Positions 33,501 through 48,500 of a DNA stretch of 64,000 bases are shown piece after piece. Source of the stretch: Notolepis coatsorum (lineage: Eukaryota > Chordata > Actinopteri > Aulopiformes > Paralepididae); the NCBI GenBank assembly GCA_963971535.1, contig OZ020594.1, forward strand, positions 112,875,974 to 112,939,973, written 5' to 3'. The position numbers and the translations under genes were made by a program. The notes below the pieces were generated by a model. The model had not been told where the DNA came from. It did no database searches and was given only the letters and a program-made list of their open reading frames with translations. The stretch's first letter is position 1. Each line of letters opens with the position of its first letter.

Positions 33501-36500
33501 GGACACTACTGCACATGTGGATGAGGGGGGGACACTACTGTACATGTGGATGAGGGGGGGACACTACTGTGCATGAGGATGAGGGGGGACACTACTGCAC
33601 ATGTGGATGAGGGGGGGACACTACTGCACATGTGGATGAGGGGGACACACTACTGCACATGTGGATGAGGGGGGGACACTACTGTACATGAGGATGAGGG
33701 GGGACACTACTGCACATGTGGATGAGGGGGGACACTACTGTACGTGAGGATGAGGGGGGGGGACACTACTGTACATGAGGATGAGGGGGGGACACTACTG
33801 CACATGTGGATGAGGGGGGGGGCACTACTGTACATGTGGATGAGGGGGGACACTACTGCACATGTGGATGAGGGGGGGACACTACTGCACATGTGGATGA
33901 GGGGGGGGACACTACTGCACATGTGGACGAGGGGGGGGGACACTACTGCACATGTGGATGAGGGGGGGACACTACTGCACATGTGGATGAGGGGGGACAC
34001 TACTGCACATGCGGATGAGGGGGGGGGGACACTACTGTACATGTGGATGAGGGGGGGGACACTACTGCACATGTGGATGAGGGGGGACACTACTGCACAT
34101 GCGGATGAGGGGGGGGGGGCACTACTGTACATGTGGATGAGGGGGGGACACTACTGCACATGTGGATGAGGGGGGGGACACTACTGTACATGTGGATGAG
34201 GGGGGACACTACTGCACATGTGGATGAGGGGGGGGGACACTACTGTACATGTGGATGAGGGGGGGACACTACTGCACATGTGGACGAGGGGGGGGACACT
34301 ACTGCACATGTGGATGAGGGGGGGGACACTACTGCACATGTGGATGAGGGGGGACACTACTGCACATGCGGATGAGGGGGGGGGGACACTACTGCACATG
34401 TGGATGAGGGGGGGGACACTACTGTACATGTGGATGAGGGGGGGGACACTACTGTACATGTGGATGACGGGGGGACACTACTGCACATGTGGATGAGGGG
34501 GGGGACACTACTGCACATGTGGATGAGGGGGGACACTACTGTACGTGAGGATGAGGGGGGGGACACTACTGTACATGAGGATGAGGGGGGGACACTACTG
34601 CACATGTGGATGAGGGGGGGGGCACTACTGTACATGTGGATGAGGGGGGACACTACTGCACATGTGGATGAGGGGGGGACACTACTGCACATGTGGATAA
34701 GGGGGGGACACTACTGCACATGTGGACGAGGGGGGGGACACTACTGCACATGTGGATGAGGGGGGGGACACTACTGCACATGTGGATGAGGGGGGACACT
34801 ACTGCACATGCGGATGAGGGGGGGGGGACACTACTGTACATGTGGATGAGGGGGGGACACTACTGCACATGTGGATGAGGGGGGGGCACTACTGCACATG
34901 TGGATGAGGGGGGACACTACTGTACATGAGGATGAGGGGGGGACACTACTGCACATGTGGATGAGGGGGGACACTACTGTACATGTGGATGAGGGGGGAC
35001 ACTACTGTACATGTGGATGAGGGGGGACACTACTGTGCATGTGGATGAGGGGGGGGACACTATTGTACATGTGGATGAGGGGGGACACTACTGTACATGT
35101 GGATGAGGGGGGGGGCACTACTGCACATGTGGATGAGGGGGGGGGACACTACTGCACATGTGGATGAGGGGGGACACTACTGCACATGTGGATGAGGGGG
35201 GGGACACTACTGCACATGCGGATGAGGGGGGGGACACTACTGTACATGTGGATGAGGGGGGGGACACTACTGCACATGTGGATGAGGGGGGGGACACTAC
35301 TGTACATGTGGATGAGGGGGGGACACTACTGCACATGTGGATGAGGGGGGACACTACTGCACATGCGGATGAGGGGGGGGGGGCACTACTGTACATGTGG
35401 ATGAGGGGGGGACTCTACTGTACATGTGGATGAGGGGGGGGACACTACTGTACATGTGGATGAGGGGGGGACACTACTGTACATGTGGATGAGGGGGGAC
35501 ACTACTGTACATGTGGATGAGGGGGGACACTACTGCACATGTGGATGAGGGGGGGGACACTACTGTACATGTGGATGAGGGGGGGGACACTACTGCACAT
35601 GTGGATGAGGGGGGGACACTACTGTACATGTGGATGAGGGGGGGGGCACTACTGCACATGTGGATGAGGGGGGGACACTACTGCACATGTGGATGAGGGG
35701 GGGGACACTACTGTACATGTGGATGAGGGGGGGACACTACTGCACATGTGGATGAGGGGGGACACTACTGTACATGTGGATGATGGGGGGACACTACTGT
35801 ACATGTGGATGAGGGGGGACACTACTGTGCATGTGGATGAGGGGGGGGACACTACTGTACATGTGGATGAGGGGGGGACACTACTGTACATGTGGATGAG
35901 GGGGGGACACTACTGTACATGTGGATGAGGGGGGGACACTACTGTACGTGTGGATGAGGGGGGGACACTACTGTACATGAGGATGAGGGGGGACACTACT
36001 GTACATGAGGATGAGGGGGGACACTACTGTGGGGGGGACACTACTGTACATGTGGATGAGGGGGGGACACTACTGTGGGGGGACACTACTGTACATGTGG
36101 ATGAGGGGGGGACACTACTGTACATGTGGATGAGGGGGGACACTACTGTACATGTGGATGAGGGGGACACACTACTGCACATGTGGATGAGGGGGGGACA
36201 CTACTGTACATGTGGATGAGGGGGGGACACTACTGTACATGTGGATGAGGGGGGGGACACTACTGCACATGTGGATGAGGGGGGGACACTACTGTACATG
36301 TGGATGAGGGGGGGGGGACACTACTGCACATGTGGATGAGGGGGGGACACTACTGCACATGTGGATGAGGGGGGACACTACTGCACATGTGGATGAGGGG
36401 GGGACACTACTGCACATGTGGATGAGGGGGGGGGGACACTACTGTACATGTGGATGAGGGGGGGGACACTACTGTACATGTGGATGAGGGGGGGACACTA

Positions 36501-38910
36501 CTGCGCATGTGGATGAGGGGGGGGACACTACTGTACATGTGGATGAGGGGGGGACACTACTGTACATGTGGATGAGGGGGGGACACTACTGTACATGTGG
36601 ATGAGGGGGGACACTACTGCACATGCGGATGAGGGGGGGACACTACTGCACATGCGGATGAGGGGGGGGGACACTAATGTACATGTAGATGAGGGGGGGA
36701 CACTACTGCACATGTGGATGAGGGGGGGACACTACTGTACATGTGGATGAGGGGGGGACACTACTGTACATGTGGATGAGGGGGGACACTACTGCACATG
36801 CGGATGAGGGGGGGGGGGCACTACTGCACATACGGATGAGGGGGGGGGGGGGACACTACTGTACATGTAGATGAGGGGGGGACACTACTGCACATGTGGA
36901 TGAGGGGGGGACACTCCTGTACATGAGGGGGGGAACACTACTGCACATGTGGATGAGGGGGGGGGACACTACTGCACATGTGGATGAGGGGGGACACTAC
37001 TGCACATGTGGATGAGGGGGGGGGACACTACTGCACATGCGGATGAGGGGGGACACTACTGTACATGTAGATGAGGGGGGACACTACTGCACATGTGGAT
37101 CAGGGGGGGACACTACTGTACATGAGGGGGGGGGACACTACTGCACATGCGGATGAGGGGGGGGACACTACTGCACATGTGGATGAGGGGGGACATTACT
37201 GCACATGTGGATGAGGGGGGACACTACTGTACATGTGGATGAGGGGGGACACTACTGCACATGTGGATGAGGGGGGGACACTACTGTACATGCGGATGAG
37301 GGGGGGACACACTACTGTACATGTAGATGAGGGGGGGACACTACTGCACATGTGGATGAGGGGGGGACACTACTGTACATGCGGATGAGGGGGGGGACAC
37401 TACTGTACATGTAGATGAGGGGGGACACTACTGTACATGAGGATGAGGGGGGGACACTACTGTACATGTGGATGAGGGGGGACACTACTGTACATGTGGA
37501 TGAGGGGGGACACTACTGTACATGTGGATGAGGGGGGACACTACTGTGCATGTGGATGAGGGGGGGACACTACTGTACGTGAGGATGAGGGGGGGGACAC
37601 TACTGTACATGAGGATGAGGGGGGGACACTACTGCACATGTGGATGAGGGGGGGGGCACTACTGTACATGTGGATGAGGGGGGACACTACTGCACATGTG
37701 GATGAGGGGGGGACACTACTGCACATGTGGATGAGGGGGGGGACACTACTGCACATGTGGACGAGGGGGGGGACACTACTGCACATGTGGATGAGGGGGA
37801 GGACACTACTGCACATGTGGATGAGGGGGGACACTACTGCACATGCGGATGAGGGGGGGGGACACTACTGCACATGTGGATGAGGGGGGGACACTACTGC
37901 ACATGTGGATGAGGGGGGGACACTACTGTACATGTGGATGAGGGGGGACACTACTGCACATGCGGATGAGGGGGGGGGGCACTACTGCACATGCGGATGA
38001 GGGGGGGGGACACTACTGTACATGTAGATGAGGGGGGGACACTACTGCACATGTGGATGAGGGGGGGACACTACTGTACATGAGGGGGGGAACACTACTG
38101 CACATGTGGATGAGGGGGGGGGACACTACTGCACATGTGGATGAGGGGGGACACTACTGCACATGTGGATGAGGGGGGGGGACACTACTGCACATGCGGA
38201 TGAGGGGGGACACTACTGTACATGTAGATGAGGGGGGACACTACTGCACATGTGGATCAGGGGGGGACACTACTGTACATGAGGGGGGGGACACTACTGC
38301 ACATGCGGATGAGGGGGGGGACACTACTGCACATGTGGATGAGGGGGGACATTACTGCACATGTGGATGAGGGGGGACACTACTGTACATGTGGATGAGG
38401 GGGGACACTACTGCACATGTGGATGAGGGGGGGACACTACTGTACATGCGGATGAGGGGGGGACACACTACTGTACATGTAGATGAGGGGGGGACACTAC
38501 TGCACATGTGGATGAGGGGGGGACACTACTGTACATGCGGATGAGGGGGGGGGACACTACTGTACATGTAGATGAGGGGGGACACTACTGTACATGAGGA
38601 TGAGGGGGGGACACTACTGTACATGTGGATGAGGGGGGACACTACTGTACATGTGGATGAGGGGGGACACTACTGTGCATGTGGATGAGGGGGGGACACT
38701 ACTGTACGTGAGGATGAGGGGGGGGGCACTACTGTACATGTGGATGAGGGGGGACACTACTGCACATGTGGATGAGGGGGGGACACTACTGCACATGTGG
38801 ATGAGGGGGGGGGACACTACTGCACATGTGGACGAGGGGGGGGACACTACTGCACATGTGGATGAGGGGGGGGACACTACTGTACATGTGGATGAGGGGG
38901 GACACTACTG
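23201..38910. repeat. 15.7 kb higher-order repeat, copy II
   Basis: This is the downstream partner of copy I. Near 17996-20817 the offset is 15,711 instead of 15,712, so a single base was gained or lost between copies in that part, probably in a G run. A GGATAAG unit near 18983 recurs near 34694. After about 38.9 kb the order of units changes to that of the 6.3 kb duplication. Confidence 0.85.
26160..32440. repeat. 3.28 kb tandem duplication (within 15.7 kb copy II)
   Basis: Strings at 27099, 27338 and 28682 recur at 30377, 30616 and 31961 (offset 3,278-3,279). This is the descendant of the pair at 10.45-16.73 kb. One local difference is visible near 29905, where a GAGGGGGACACACTACTG unit stands where copy I (near 14190) has a GAGGGGGGGACACTACTG unit. 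Confidence 0.78.
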
Positions 38911-41900
38911 TACATGTGGATGAGGGGGGGACACTACTGCACATGTGGATGAGGGGGGGGACACTACTGCACATGTGGATGAGGGGGGACACTACTGTAC
39001 GTGAGGATGAGGGGGGGGACACTACTGTACATGAGGATGAGGGGGGGACACTACTGCACATGTGGATGAGGGGGGGGGCACTACTGTACATGTGGATGAG
39101 GGGGGACACTACTGCACATGTGGATGAGGGGGGGACACTACTGCACATGCGGATGAGGGGGGGGGACACTACTGTACATGAGGATGAGGGGGGGACACTA
39201 CTGCACATGTGGATGAGGGGGGGACACTACTGTACATGTGGATGAGGGGGACGACACTACTGCACATGTGGATGAGGGGGGGACACTACTGCACATGTGG
39301 ATGAGGGGGGACACTACTGCACATGTGGATGAGGGGGGGACACTACTGCACATGTGGATGAGGGGGGACACTACTGCACATGAGGATGAGGGGGGGGACA
39401 CTACTGTACATGTGGATGAGGGGGGACACTACTGCACATGTGGATGAGGGGGGGGACACTACTGCACATGTGGATGAGGGGGGACACTACTGTACATGTG
39501 GATGAGGGGGGGACACTACTGTGCATGAGGATGAGGGGGGACACTACTGCACATGTGGATGAGGGGGGACACTACTGTACATGTGGATGAGGGGGGGGAC
39601 ACTACTGTGCATGAGGATGAGGGGGGACACTACTGCACATGTGGATGAGGGGGGGGACACTCCTGCACATGTGGATGAGGGGGGACACTACTGTACATGT
39701 GGATGAGGGGGGGACACTACTGCACATGTGGATGAGGGGGGGACACTACTGCACATGTGGATGAGGGGGGGACACTACTGTGCATGAGGATGAGGGGGGA
39801 CACTACTGCACATGTGGATGAGGGGGGGACACTACTGTACATGTGGATGAGGGGGGGACATTACTGTGCATGAGGATGAGGGGGGACACTACTGCACATG
39901 TGGATGAGGGGGGGACACTACTGCACATGTGGATGAGGGGGACACACTACTGCACATGTGGATGAGGGGGGGGACACTACTGTACATGAGGATGAGGGGG
40001 GACACTACTGCACATGTGGATGAGGGGGGACACTACTGTACGTGAGGATGAGGGGGGGGGACACTACTGTACATGAGGATGAGGGGGGGACACTACTGCA
40101 CATGTGGATGAGGGGGGGGGCACTACTGTACATGTGGATGAGGGGGGACACTACTGCACATGTGGATGAGGGGGGGACACTACTGCACATGTGGATGAGG
40201 GGGGGGACACTACTGCACATGTGGACGAGGGGGGGGGACACTACTGCACATGTGGATGAGGGGGGGACACTACTGCACATGTGGATGAGGGGGGACACTA
40301 CTGCACATGCGGATGAGGGGGGGGGACACTACTGTACATGTGGATGAGGGGGGGGACACTACTGCACATGTGGATGAGGGGGGACACTACTGCACATGCG
40401 GATGAGGGGGGGGGGCACTACTGTACATGTGGATGAGGGGGGGACACTACTGCACATGTGGATGAGGGGGGGGACACTACTGTACATGTGGATGAGGGGG
40501 GACACTACTGCACATGTGGATGAGGGGGGGGGACACTACTGTACATGTGGATGAGGGGGGGACACTACTGCACATGTGGACGAGGGGGGGGGACACTACT
40601 GCACATGTGGATGAGGGGGGGGACACTACTGCACATGTGGATGAGGGGGGACACTACTGCACATGCGGATGAGGGGGGGGGGACACTACTGCACATGTGG
40701 ATGAGGGGGGGGACACTACTGTACATGTGGATGAGGGGGGGGACACTACTGTACATGTGGATGACGGGGGGACACTACTGCACATGTGGATGAGGGGGGG
40801 GACACTACTGCACATGTGGATGAGGGGGGACACTACTGTACGTGAGGATGAGGGGGGGGACACTACTGTACATGAGGATGAGGGGGGGACACTACTGCAC
40901 ATGTGGATGAGGGGGGGGGCACTACTGTACATGTGGATGAGGGGGGACACTACTGCACATGTGGATGAGGGGGGGACACTACTGCACATGTGGATAAGGG
41001 GGGGACACTACTGCACATGTGGACGAGGGGGGGGACACTACTGCACATGTGGATGAGGGGGGGGACACTACTGCACATGTGGATGAGGGGGGACACTACT
41101 GCACATGCGGATGAGGGGGGGGGGACACTACTGTACATGTGGATGAGGGGGGGACACTACTGCACATGTGGATGAGGGGGGGGCACTACTGCACATGTGG
41201 ATGAGGGGGGACACTACTGTACATGAGGATGAGGGGGGGACACTACTGCACATGTGGATGAGGGGGGACACTACTGTACATGTGGATGAGGGGGGACACT
41301 ACTGTACATGTGGATGAGGGGGGACACTACTGTGCATGTGGATGAGGGGGGGGACACTATTGTACATGTGGATGAGGGGGGACACTACTGTACATGTGGA
41401 TGAGGGGGGGGGCACTACTGCACATGTGGATGAGGGGGGGGGACACTACTGCACATGTGGATGAGGGGGGACACTACTGCACATGTGGATGAGGGGGGGG
41501 ACACTACTGCACATGCGGATGAGGGGGGGGACACTACTGTACATGTGGATGAGGGGGGGGACACTACTGCACATGTGGATGAGGGGGGGGACACTACTGT
41601 ACATGTGGATGAGGGGGGGACACTACTGCACATGTGGATGAGGGGGGACACTACTGCACATGCGGATGAGGGGGGGGGGGCACTACTGTACATGTGGATG
41701 AGGGGGGGACTCTACTGTACATGTGGATGAGGGGGGGGACACTACTGTACATGTGGATGAGGGGGGGACACTACTGTACATGTGGATGAGGGGGGACACT
41801 ACTGTACATGTGGATGAGGGGGGACACTACTGCACATGTGGATGAGGGGGGGGACACTACTGTACATGTGGATGAGGGGGGGGACACTACTGCACATGTG

Positions 41901-44900
41901 GATGAGGGGGGGACACTACTGTACATGTGGATGAGGGGGGGGGCACTACTGCACATGTGGATGAGGGGGGGACACTACTGCACATGTGGATGAGGGGGGG
42001 GACACTACTGTACATGTGGATGAGGGGGGGACACTACTGCACATGTGGATGAGGGGGGACACTACTGTACATGTGGATGATGGGGGGACACTACTGTACA
42101 TGTGGATGAGGGGGGACACTACTGTGCATGTGGATGAGGGGGGGGACACTACTGTACATGTGGATGAGGGGGGGACACTACTGTACATGTGGATGAGGGG
42201 GGGACACTACTGTACATGTGGATGAGGGGGGGACACTACTGTACGTGTGGATGAGGGGGGGACACTACTGTACATGAGGATGAGGGGGGACACTACTGTA
42301 CATGAGGATGAGGGGGGACACTACTGTGGGGGGGACACTACTGTACATGTGGATGAGGGGGGGACACTACTGTGGGGGGACACTACTGTACATGTGGATG
42401 AGGGGGGGACACTACTGTACATGTGGATGAGGGGGGACACTACTGTACATGTGGATGAGGGGGACACACTACTGCACATGTGGATGAGGGGGGGACACTA
42501 CTGTACATGTGGATGAGGGGGGGACACTACTGTACATGTGGATGAGGGGGGGGACACTACTGCACATGTGGATGAGGGGGGGACACTACTGTACATGTGG
42601 ATGAGGGGGGGGGGACACTACTGCACATGTGGATGAGGGGGGGACACTACTGCACATGTGGATGAGGGGGGACACTACTGCACATGTGGATGAGGGGGGG
42701 ACACTACTGCACATGTGGATGAGGGGGGGGGGACACTACTGTACATGTGGATGAGGGGGGGGACACTACTGTACATGTGGATGAGGGGGGGACACTACTG
42801 CGCATGTGGATGAGGGGGGGGACACTACTGTACATGTGGATGAGGGGGGGACACTACTGTACATGTGGATGAGGGGGGGACACTACTGTACATGTGGATG
42901 AGGGGGGACACTACTGCACATGCGGATGAGGGGGGGACACTACTGCACATGCGGATGAGGGGGGGGGACACTAATGTACATGTAGATGAGGGGGGGACAC
43001 TACTGCACATGTGGATGAGGGGGGGACACTACTGTACATGTGGATGAGGGGGGGACACTACTGTACATGTGGATGAGGGGGGACACTACTGCACATGCGG
43101 ATGAGGGGGGGGGGGCACTACTGCACATACGGATGAGGGGGGGGGGGGACACTACTGTACATGTAGATGAGGGGGGGACACTACTGCACATGTGGATGAG
43201 GGGGGGACACTCCTGTACATGAGGGGGGGAACACTACTGCACATGTGGATGAGGGGGGGGGACACTACTGCACATGTGGATGAGGGGGGACACTACTGCA
43301 CATGTGGATGAGGGGGGGGGACACTACTGCACATGCGGATGAGGGGGGACACTACTGTACATGTAGATGAGGGGGGACACTACTGCACATGTGGATCAGG
43401 GGGGGACACTACTGTACATGAGGGGGGGGGACACTACTGCACATGCGGATGAGGGGGGGGACACTACTGCACATGTGGATGAGGGGGGACATTACTGCAC
43501 ATGTGGATGAGGGGGGACACTACTGTACATGTGGATGAGGGGGGACACTACTGCACATGTGGATGAGGGGGGGACACTACTGTACATGCGGATGAGGGGG
43601 GGACACACTACTGTACATGTAGATGAGGGGGGGACACTACTGCACATGTGGATGAGGGGGGGACACTACTGTACATGCGGATGAGGGGGGGGACACTACT
43701 GTACATGTAGATGAGGGGGGACACTACTGTACATGAGGATGAGGGGGGGACACTACTGTACATGTGGATGAGGGGGGACACTACTGTACATGTGGATGAG
43801 GGGGGACACTACTGTACATGTGGATGAGGGGGGACACTACTGTGCATGTGGATGAGGGGGGGACACTACTGTACGTGAGGATGAGGGGGGGGACACTACT
43901 GTACATGAGGATGAGGGGGGGACACTACTGCACATGTGGATGAGGGGGGGGGCACTACTGTACATGTGGATGAGGGGGGACACTACTGCACATGTGGATG
44001 AGGGGGGGACACTACTGCACATGTGGATGAGGGGGGGGACACTACTGCACATGTGGACGAGGGGGGGGACACTACTGCACATGTGGATGAGGGGGAGGAC
44101 ACTACTGCACATGTGGATGAGGGGGGACACTACTGCACATGCGGATGAGGGGGGGGGACACTACTGCACATGTGGATGAGGGGGGGACACTACTGCACAT
44201 GTGGATGAGGGGGGGACACTACTGTACATGTGGATGAGGGGGGACACTACTGCACATGCGGATGAGGGGGGGGGGCACTACTGCACATGCGGATGAGGGG
44301 GGGGGACACTACTGTACATGTAGATGAGGGGGGGACACTACTGCACATGTGGATGAGGGGGGGACACTACTGTACATGAGGGGGGGAACACTACTGCACA
44401 TGTGGATGAGGGGGGGGGACACTACTGCACATGTGGATGAGGGGGGACACTACTGCACATGTGGATGAGGGGGGGGGACACTACTGCACATGCGGATGAG
44501 GGGGGACACTACTGTACATGTAGATGAGGGGGGACACTACTGCACATGTGGATCAGGGGGGGACACTACTGTACATGAGGGGGGGGACACTACTGCACAT
44601 GCGGATGAGGGGGGGGACACTACTGCACATGTGGATGAGGGGGGACATTACTGCACATGTGGATGAGGGGGGACACTACTGTACATGTGGATGAGGGGGG
44701 ACACTACTGCACATGTGGATGAGGGGGGGACACTACTGTACATGCGGATGAGGGGGGGACACACTACTGTACATGTAGATGAGGGGGGGACACTACTGCA
44801 CATGTGGATGAGGGGGGGACACTACTGTACATGCGGATGAGGGGGGGGGACACTACTGTACATGTAGATGAGGGGGGACACTACTGTACATGAGGATGAG

Positions 44901-45500
44901 GGGGGGACACTACTGTACATGTGGATGAGGGGGGACACTACTGTACATGTGGATGAGGGGGGACACTACTGTGCATGTGGATGAGGGGGGGACACTACTG
45001 TACGTGAGGATGAGGGGGGGGGCACTACTGTACATGTGGATGAGGGGGGACACTACTGCACATGTGGATGAGGGGGGGACACTACTGCACATGTGGATGA
45101 GGGGGGGGGGACACTACTGCACATGTGGACGAGGGGGGGGACACTACTGCACATGTGGATGAGGGGGGGGACACTACTGTACATGTGGATGAGGGGGGAC
45201 ACTACTGTACATGTGGATGAGGGGGGGACACTACTGCACATGTGGATGAGGGGGGGGACACTACTGCACATGTGGATGAGGGGGGACACTACTGTACGTG
45301 AGGATGAGGGGGGGGACACTACTGTACATGAGGATGAGGGGGGGACACTACTGCACATGTGGATGAGGGGGGGGGGCACTACTGTACATGTGGATGAGGG
45401 GGGACACTACTGCACATGTGGATGAGGGGGGGACACTACTGCACATGCGGATGAGGGGGGGGGACACTACTGTACATGAGGATGAGGGGGGGACACTACT
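32905..45500. repeat. 6.3 kb tandem duplication inside the satellite
   Basis: Unit strings at about 32901, 33707, 34357, 35118, 35474, 36528, 37541 and 38614 recur at 39198, 40005, 40654, 41415, 41771, 42825, 43837 and 44910. The offset is 6,296-6,298 bp. The copies are therefore about 32905-39200 and 39200-45500. The first copy lies inside copy II of the 15.7 kb repeat, so this duplication came later or involved a different crossover. A GGATAAG unit near 34694 and 40992 is shared by both copies. Confidence 0.82.
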
Positions 45501-48500
45501 GCACATGTGGATGAGGGGGGGACACTACTGTACATGTGGATGAGGGGGGGGGACACTACTGCACATGTGGATGAGGGGGGGGCACTACTGTACATGTGGA
45601 TGAGGGGGGGACACTACTGTACATGTGGATGAGGGGGGGGACACTACTGTACATGTGGATGAGGGGGGACACTACTGCACATGCGGATGAGGGGGGGGAC
45701 ACTACTGCACATGCGGATGAGGGGGGGACACACGAATGTACATGTAGATGAGGGGGGGACACTACTGCACATGTGGATGAGGGGGGGACACTACTGTACA
45801 TGTGGATGAGGGGGGACACTACTGTGGGGGGGACACTACTGTACATGTGGATGAGGGGGGGGGCACTACTGTACATGTGGATGAGGGGGGACACTACTGC
45901 ACATGCGGATGAGGGGGGGGACACTACTGCACATGCGGATGAGGGGGGGGGGGACAATACTGTACATGTAGATGAGGGGGGGACACTACTGCACATGTGG
46001 ATGAGGGGGGGACACTACTGTACATGAGGGGGGGAACACTACTGCACATGTGGATGAGGGGGGGGACACTACTGCACATGTGGATGAGGGGGGACACTAC
46101 TGCACATGTGGATGAGGGGGGGACACTACTGCACATGCGGATGAGGGGGGGGGGACACTACTGTACATGTAGATGAGGGGGGACACTACTGCACATGTGG
46201 ATGAGCGGGGGACACTACTGTACATGAGGGGGGGACACTACTGTACATGTAGATGAGGGGGGACACTACTGCACATGTGGATGAGCGGGGGACACTACTG
46301 TACATGAGGGGGGGACACTACTGCACATGCGGATGAGGGGGGGACACTACTGCACATGTGGATGAGGGGGGACACTACTGCACATGTGGATGAGGGGGGG
46401 ACACTACTGTACATGCGGATGAGGGGGGGACACTACTGTACATGTGGATGAGGGGGGGACACTACTGTACATGTGGATGAGGGGGGGACACTACTGTACA
46501 TGCGGATGAGGGGGGGGGCACTACTGTACATGTGGATGAGGGGGGGGACACTACTGTACATGTAGATGAGGGGGGACACTACTGTACATGAGGATGAGGG
46601 GGGGACACTACTGTACATGTGGATGAGCTGGGGGACACTACTGCACATGTGGATGAGGGGGGGACACTACTGCACATGTGGATGAGGGGGGACACTACTG
46701 CACATGTGGATGAGGGGGGGACACTACTGCACATGTGGATGAGGGGGGACACTACTGCACATGAGGATGAGGGGGGGGACACTACTGTACATGTGGATGA
46801 GGGGGGGACACTACTGCACATGTGGATGAGGGGGGGGACACTACTGCACATGTGGATGAGGGGGGACACTACTGTACATGTGGATGAGGGGGGGACACTA
46901 CTGTGCATGAGGATGAGGGGGGACACTACTGCACATGTGGATGAGGGGGGACACTACTGTACATGTGGATGAGGGGGGGGACACTACTGTGCATGAGGAT
47001 GAGGGGGGACACTACTGCACATGTGGATGAGGGGGGGGACACTCCTGCACATGTGGATGAGGGGGGACACTACTGTACATGTGGATGAGGGGGGGACACT
47101 ACTGCACATGTGGATGAGGGGGGGACACTACTGCACATGTGGATGAGGGGGGGACACTACTGTGCATGAGGATGAGGGGGGACACTACTGCACATGTGGA
47201 TGAGGGGGGGGGGGCACTACTGTACATGTGGATGAGGGGGGACACTACTGCACATGTGGATGAGGGGGGGACACTACTGCACATGTGGATGAGGGGGACA
47301 CACTACTGCACATGTGGATGAGGGGGGGGACACTACTGTACATGAGGATGAGGGGGGACACTACTGCACATGTGGATGAGGGGGGACACTACTGTACGTG
47401 AGGATGAGGGGGGGGGACACTACTGTACATGAGGATGAGGGGGGGACACTACTGCACATGTGGATGAGGGGGGGGGGCACTACTGTACATGTGGATGAGG
47501 GGGGACACTACTGCACATGTGGATGAGGGGGGGACACTACTGCACATGTGGATGAGGGGGGGACACTACTGCACATGTGGACGAGGGGGGGGACACTACT
47601 GCACATGTGGATGAGGGGGGGACACTACTGCACATGTGGATGAGGGGGGACACTACTGCACATGCGGATGAGGGGGGGGGGGACACTACTGTACATGTGG
47701 ATGAGGGGGGGGACACTACTGCACATGTGGATGAGGGGGGACACTACTGCACATGCGGATGAGGGGGGGGGGGACACTACTGCACATGTGGATGAGGGGG
47801 GGGACACTACTGCACATGTGGATGAGGGGGGACACTACTGCACATGCGGATGAGGGGGGGGGGGGACACTACTGCACATGTGGATGAGGGGGGGGACACT
47901 ACTGTACATGTGGATGACGGGGGGACACTACTGCACATGTGGATGAGGGGGGGGACACTACTGCACATGTGGATGAGGGGGGACACTACTGTACGTGAGG
48001 ATGAGGGGGGGGACACTACTGTACGTGAGGATGAGGGGGGACACTACTGCACATGTGGATGAGGGGGGACACTACTGTACGTGAGGATGAGGGGGGGGAC
48101 ACTACTGTACATGAGGATGAGGGGGGGACACTACTGCACATGTGGATGAGGGGGGGGCACTACTGTACATGTGGATGAGGGGGGACACTACTGCACATGT
48201 GGATGAGGGGGGGACACTACTGCACATGTGGATGAGGGGGGGACACTACTGCACATGTGGACGAGGGGGGGGACACTACTGCACATGTGGATGAGGGGGG
48301 GGACACTACTGCACATGTGGATGAGGGGGGACACTACTGCACATGCGGATGAGGGGGGGGACACTACTGTACATGTGGATGAGGGGGGGACACTACTGCA
48401 CATGTGGATGAGGGGGGGGCACTACTGCACATGTGGATGAGGGGGGACACTACTGTACATGAGGATGAGGGGGGGACACTACTGCACATGTGGATGAGGG

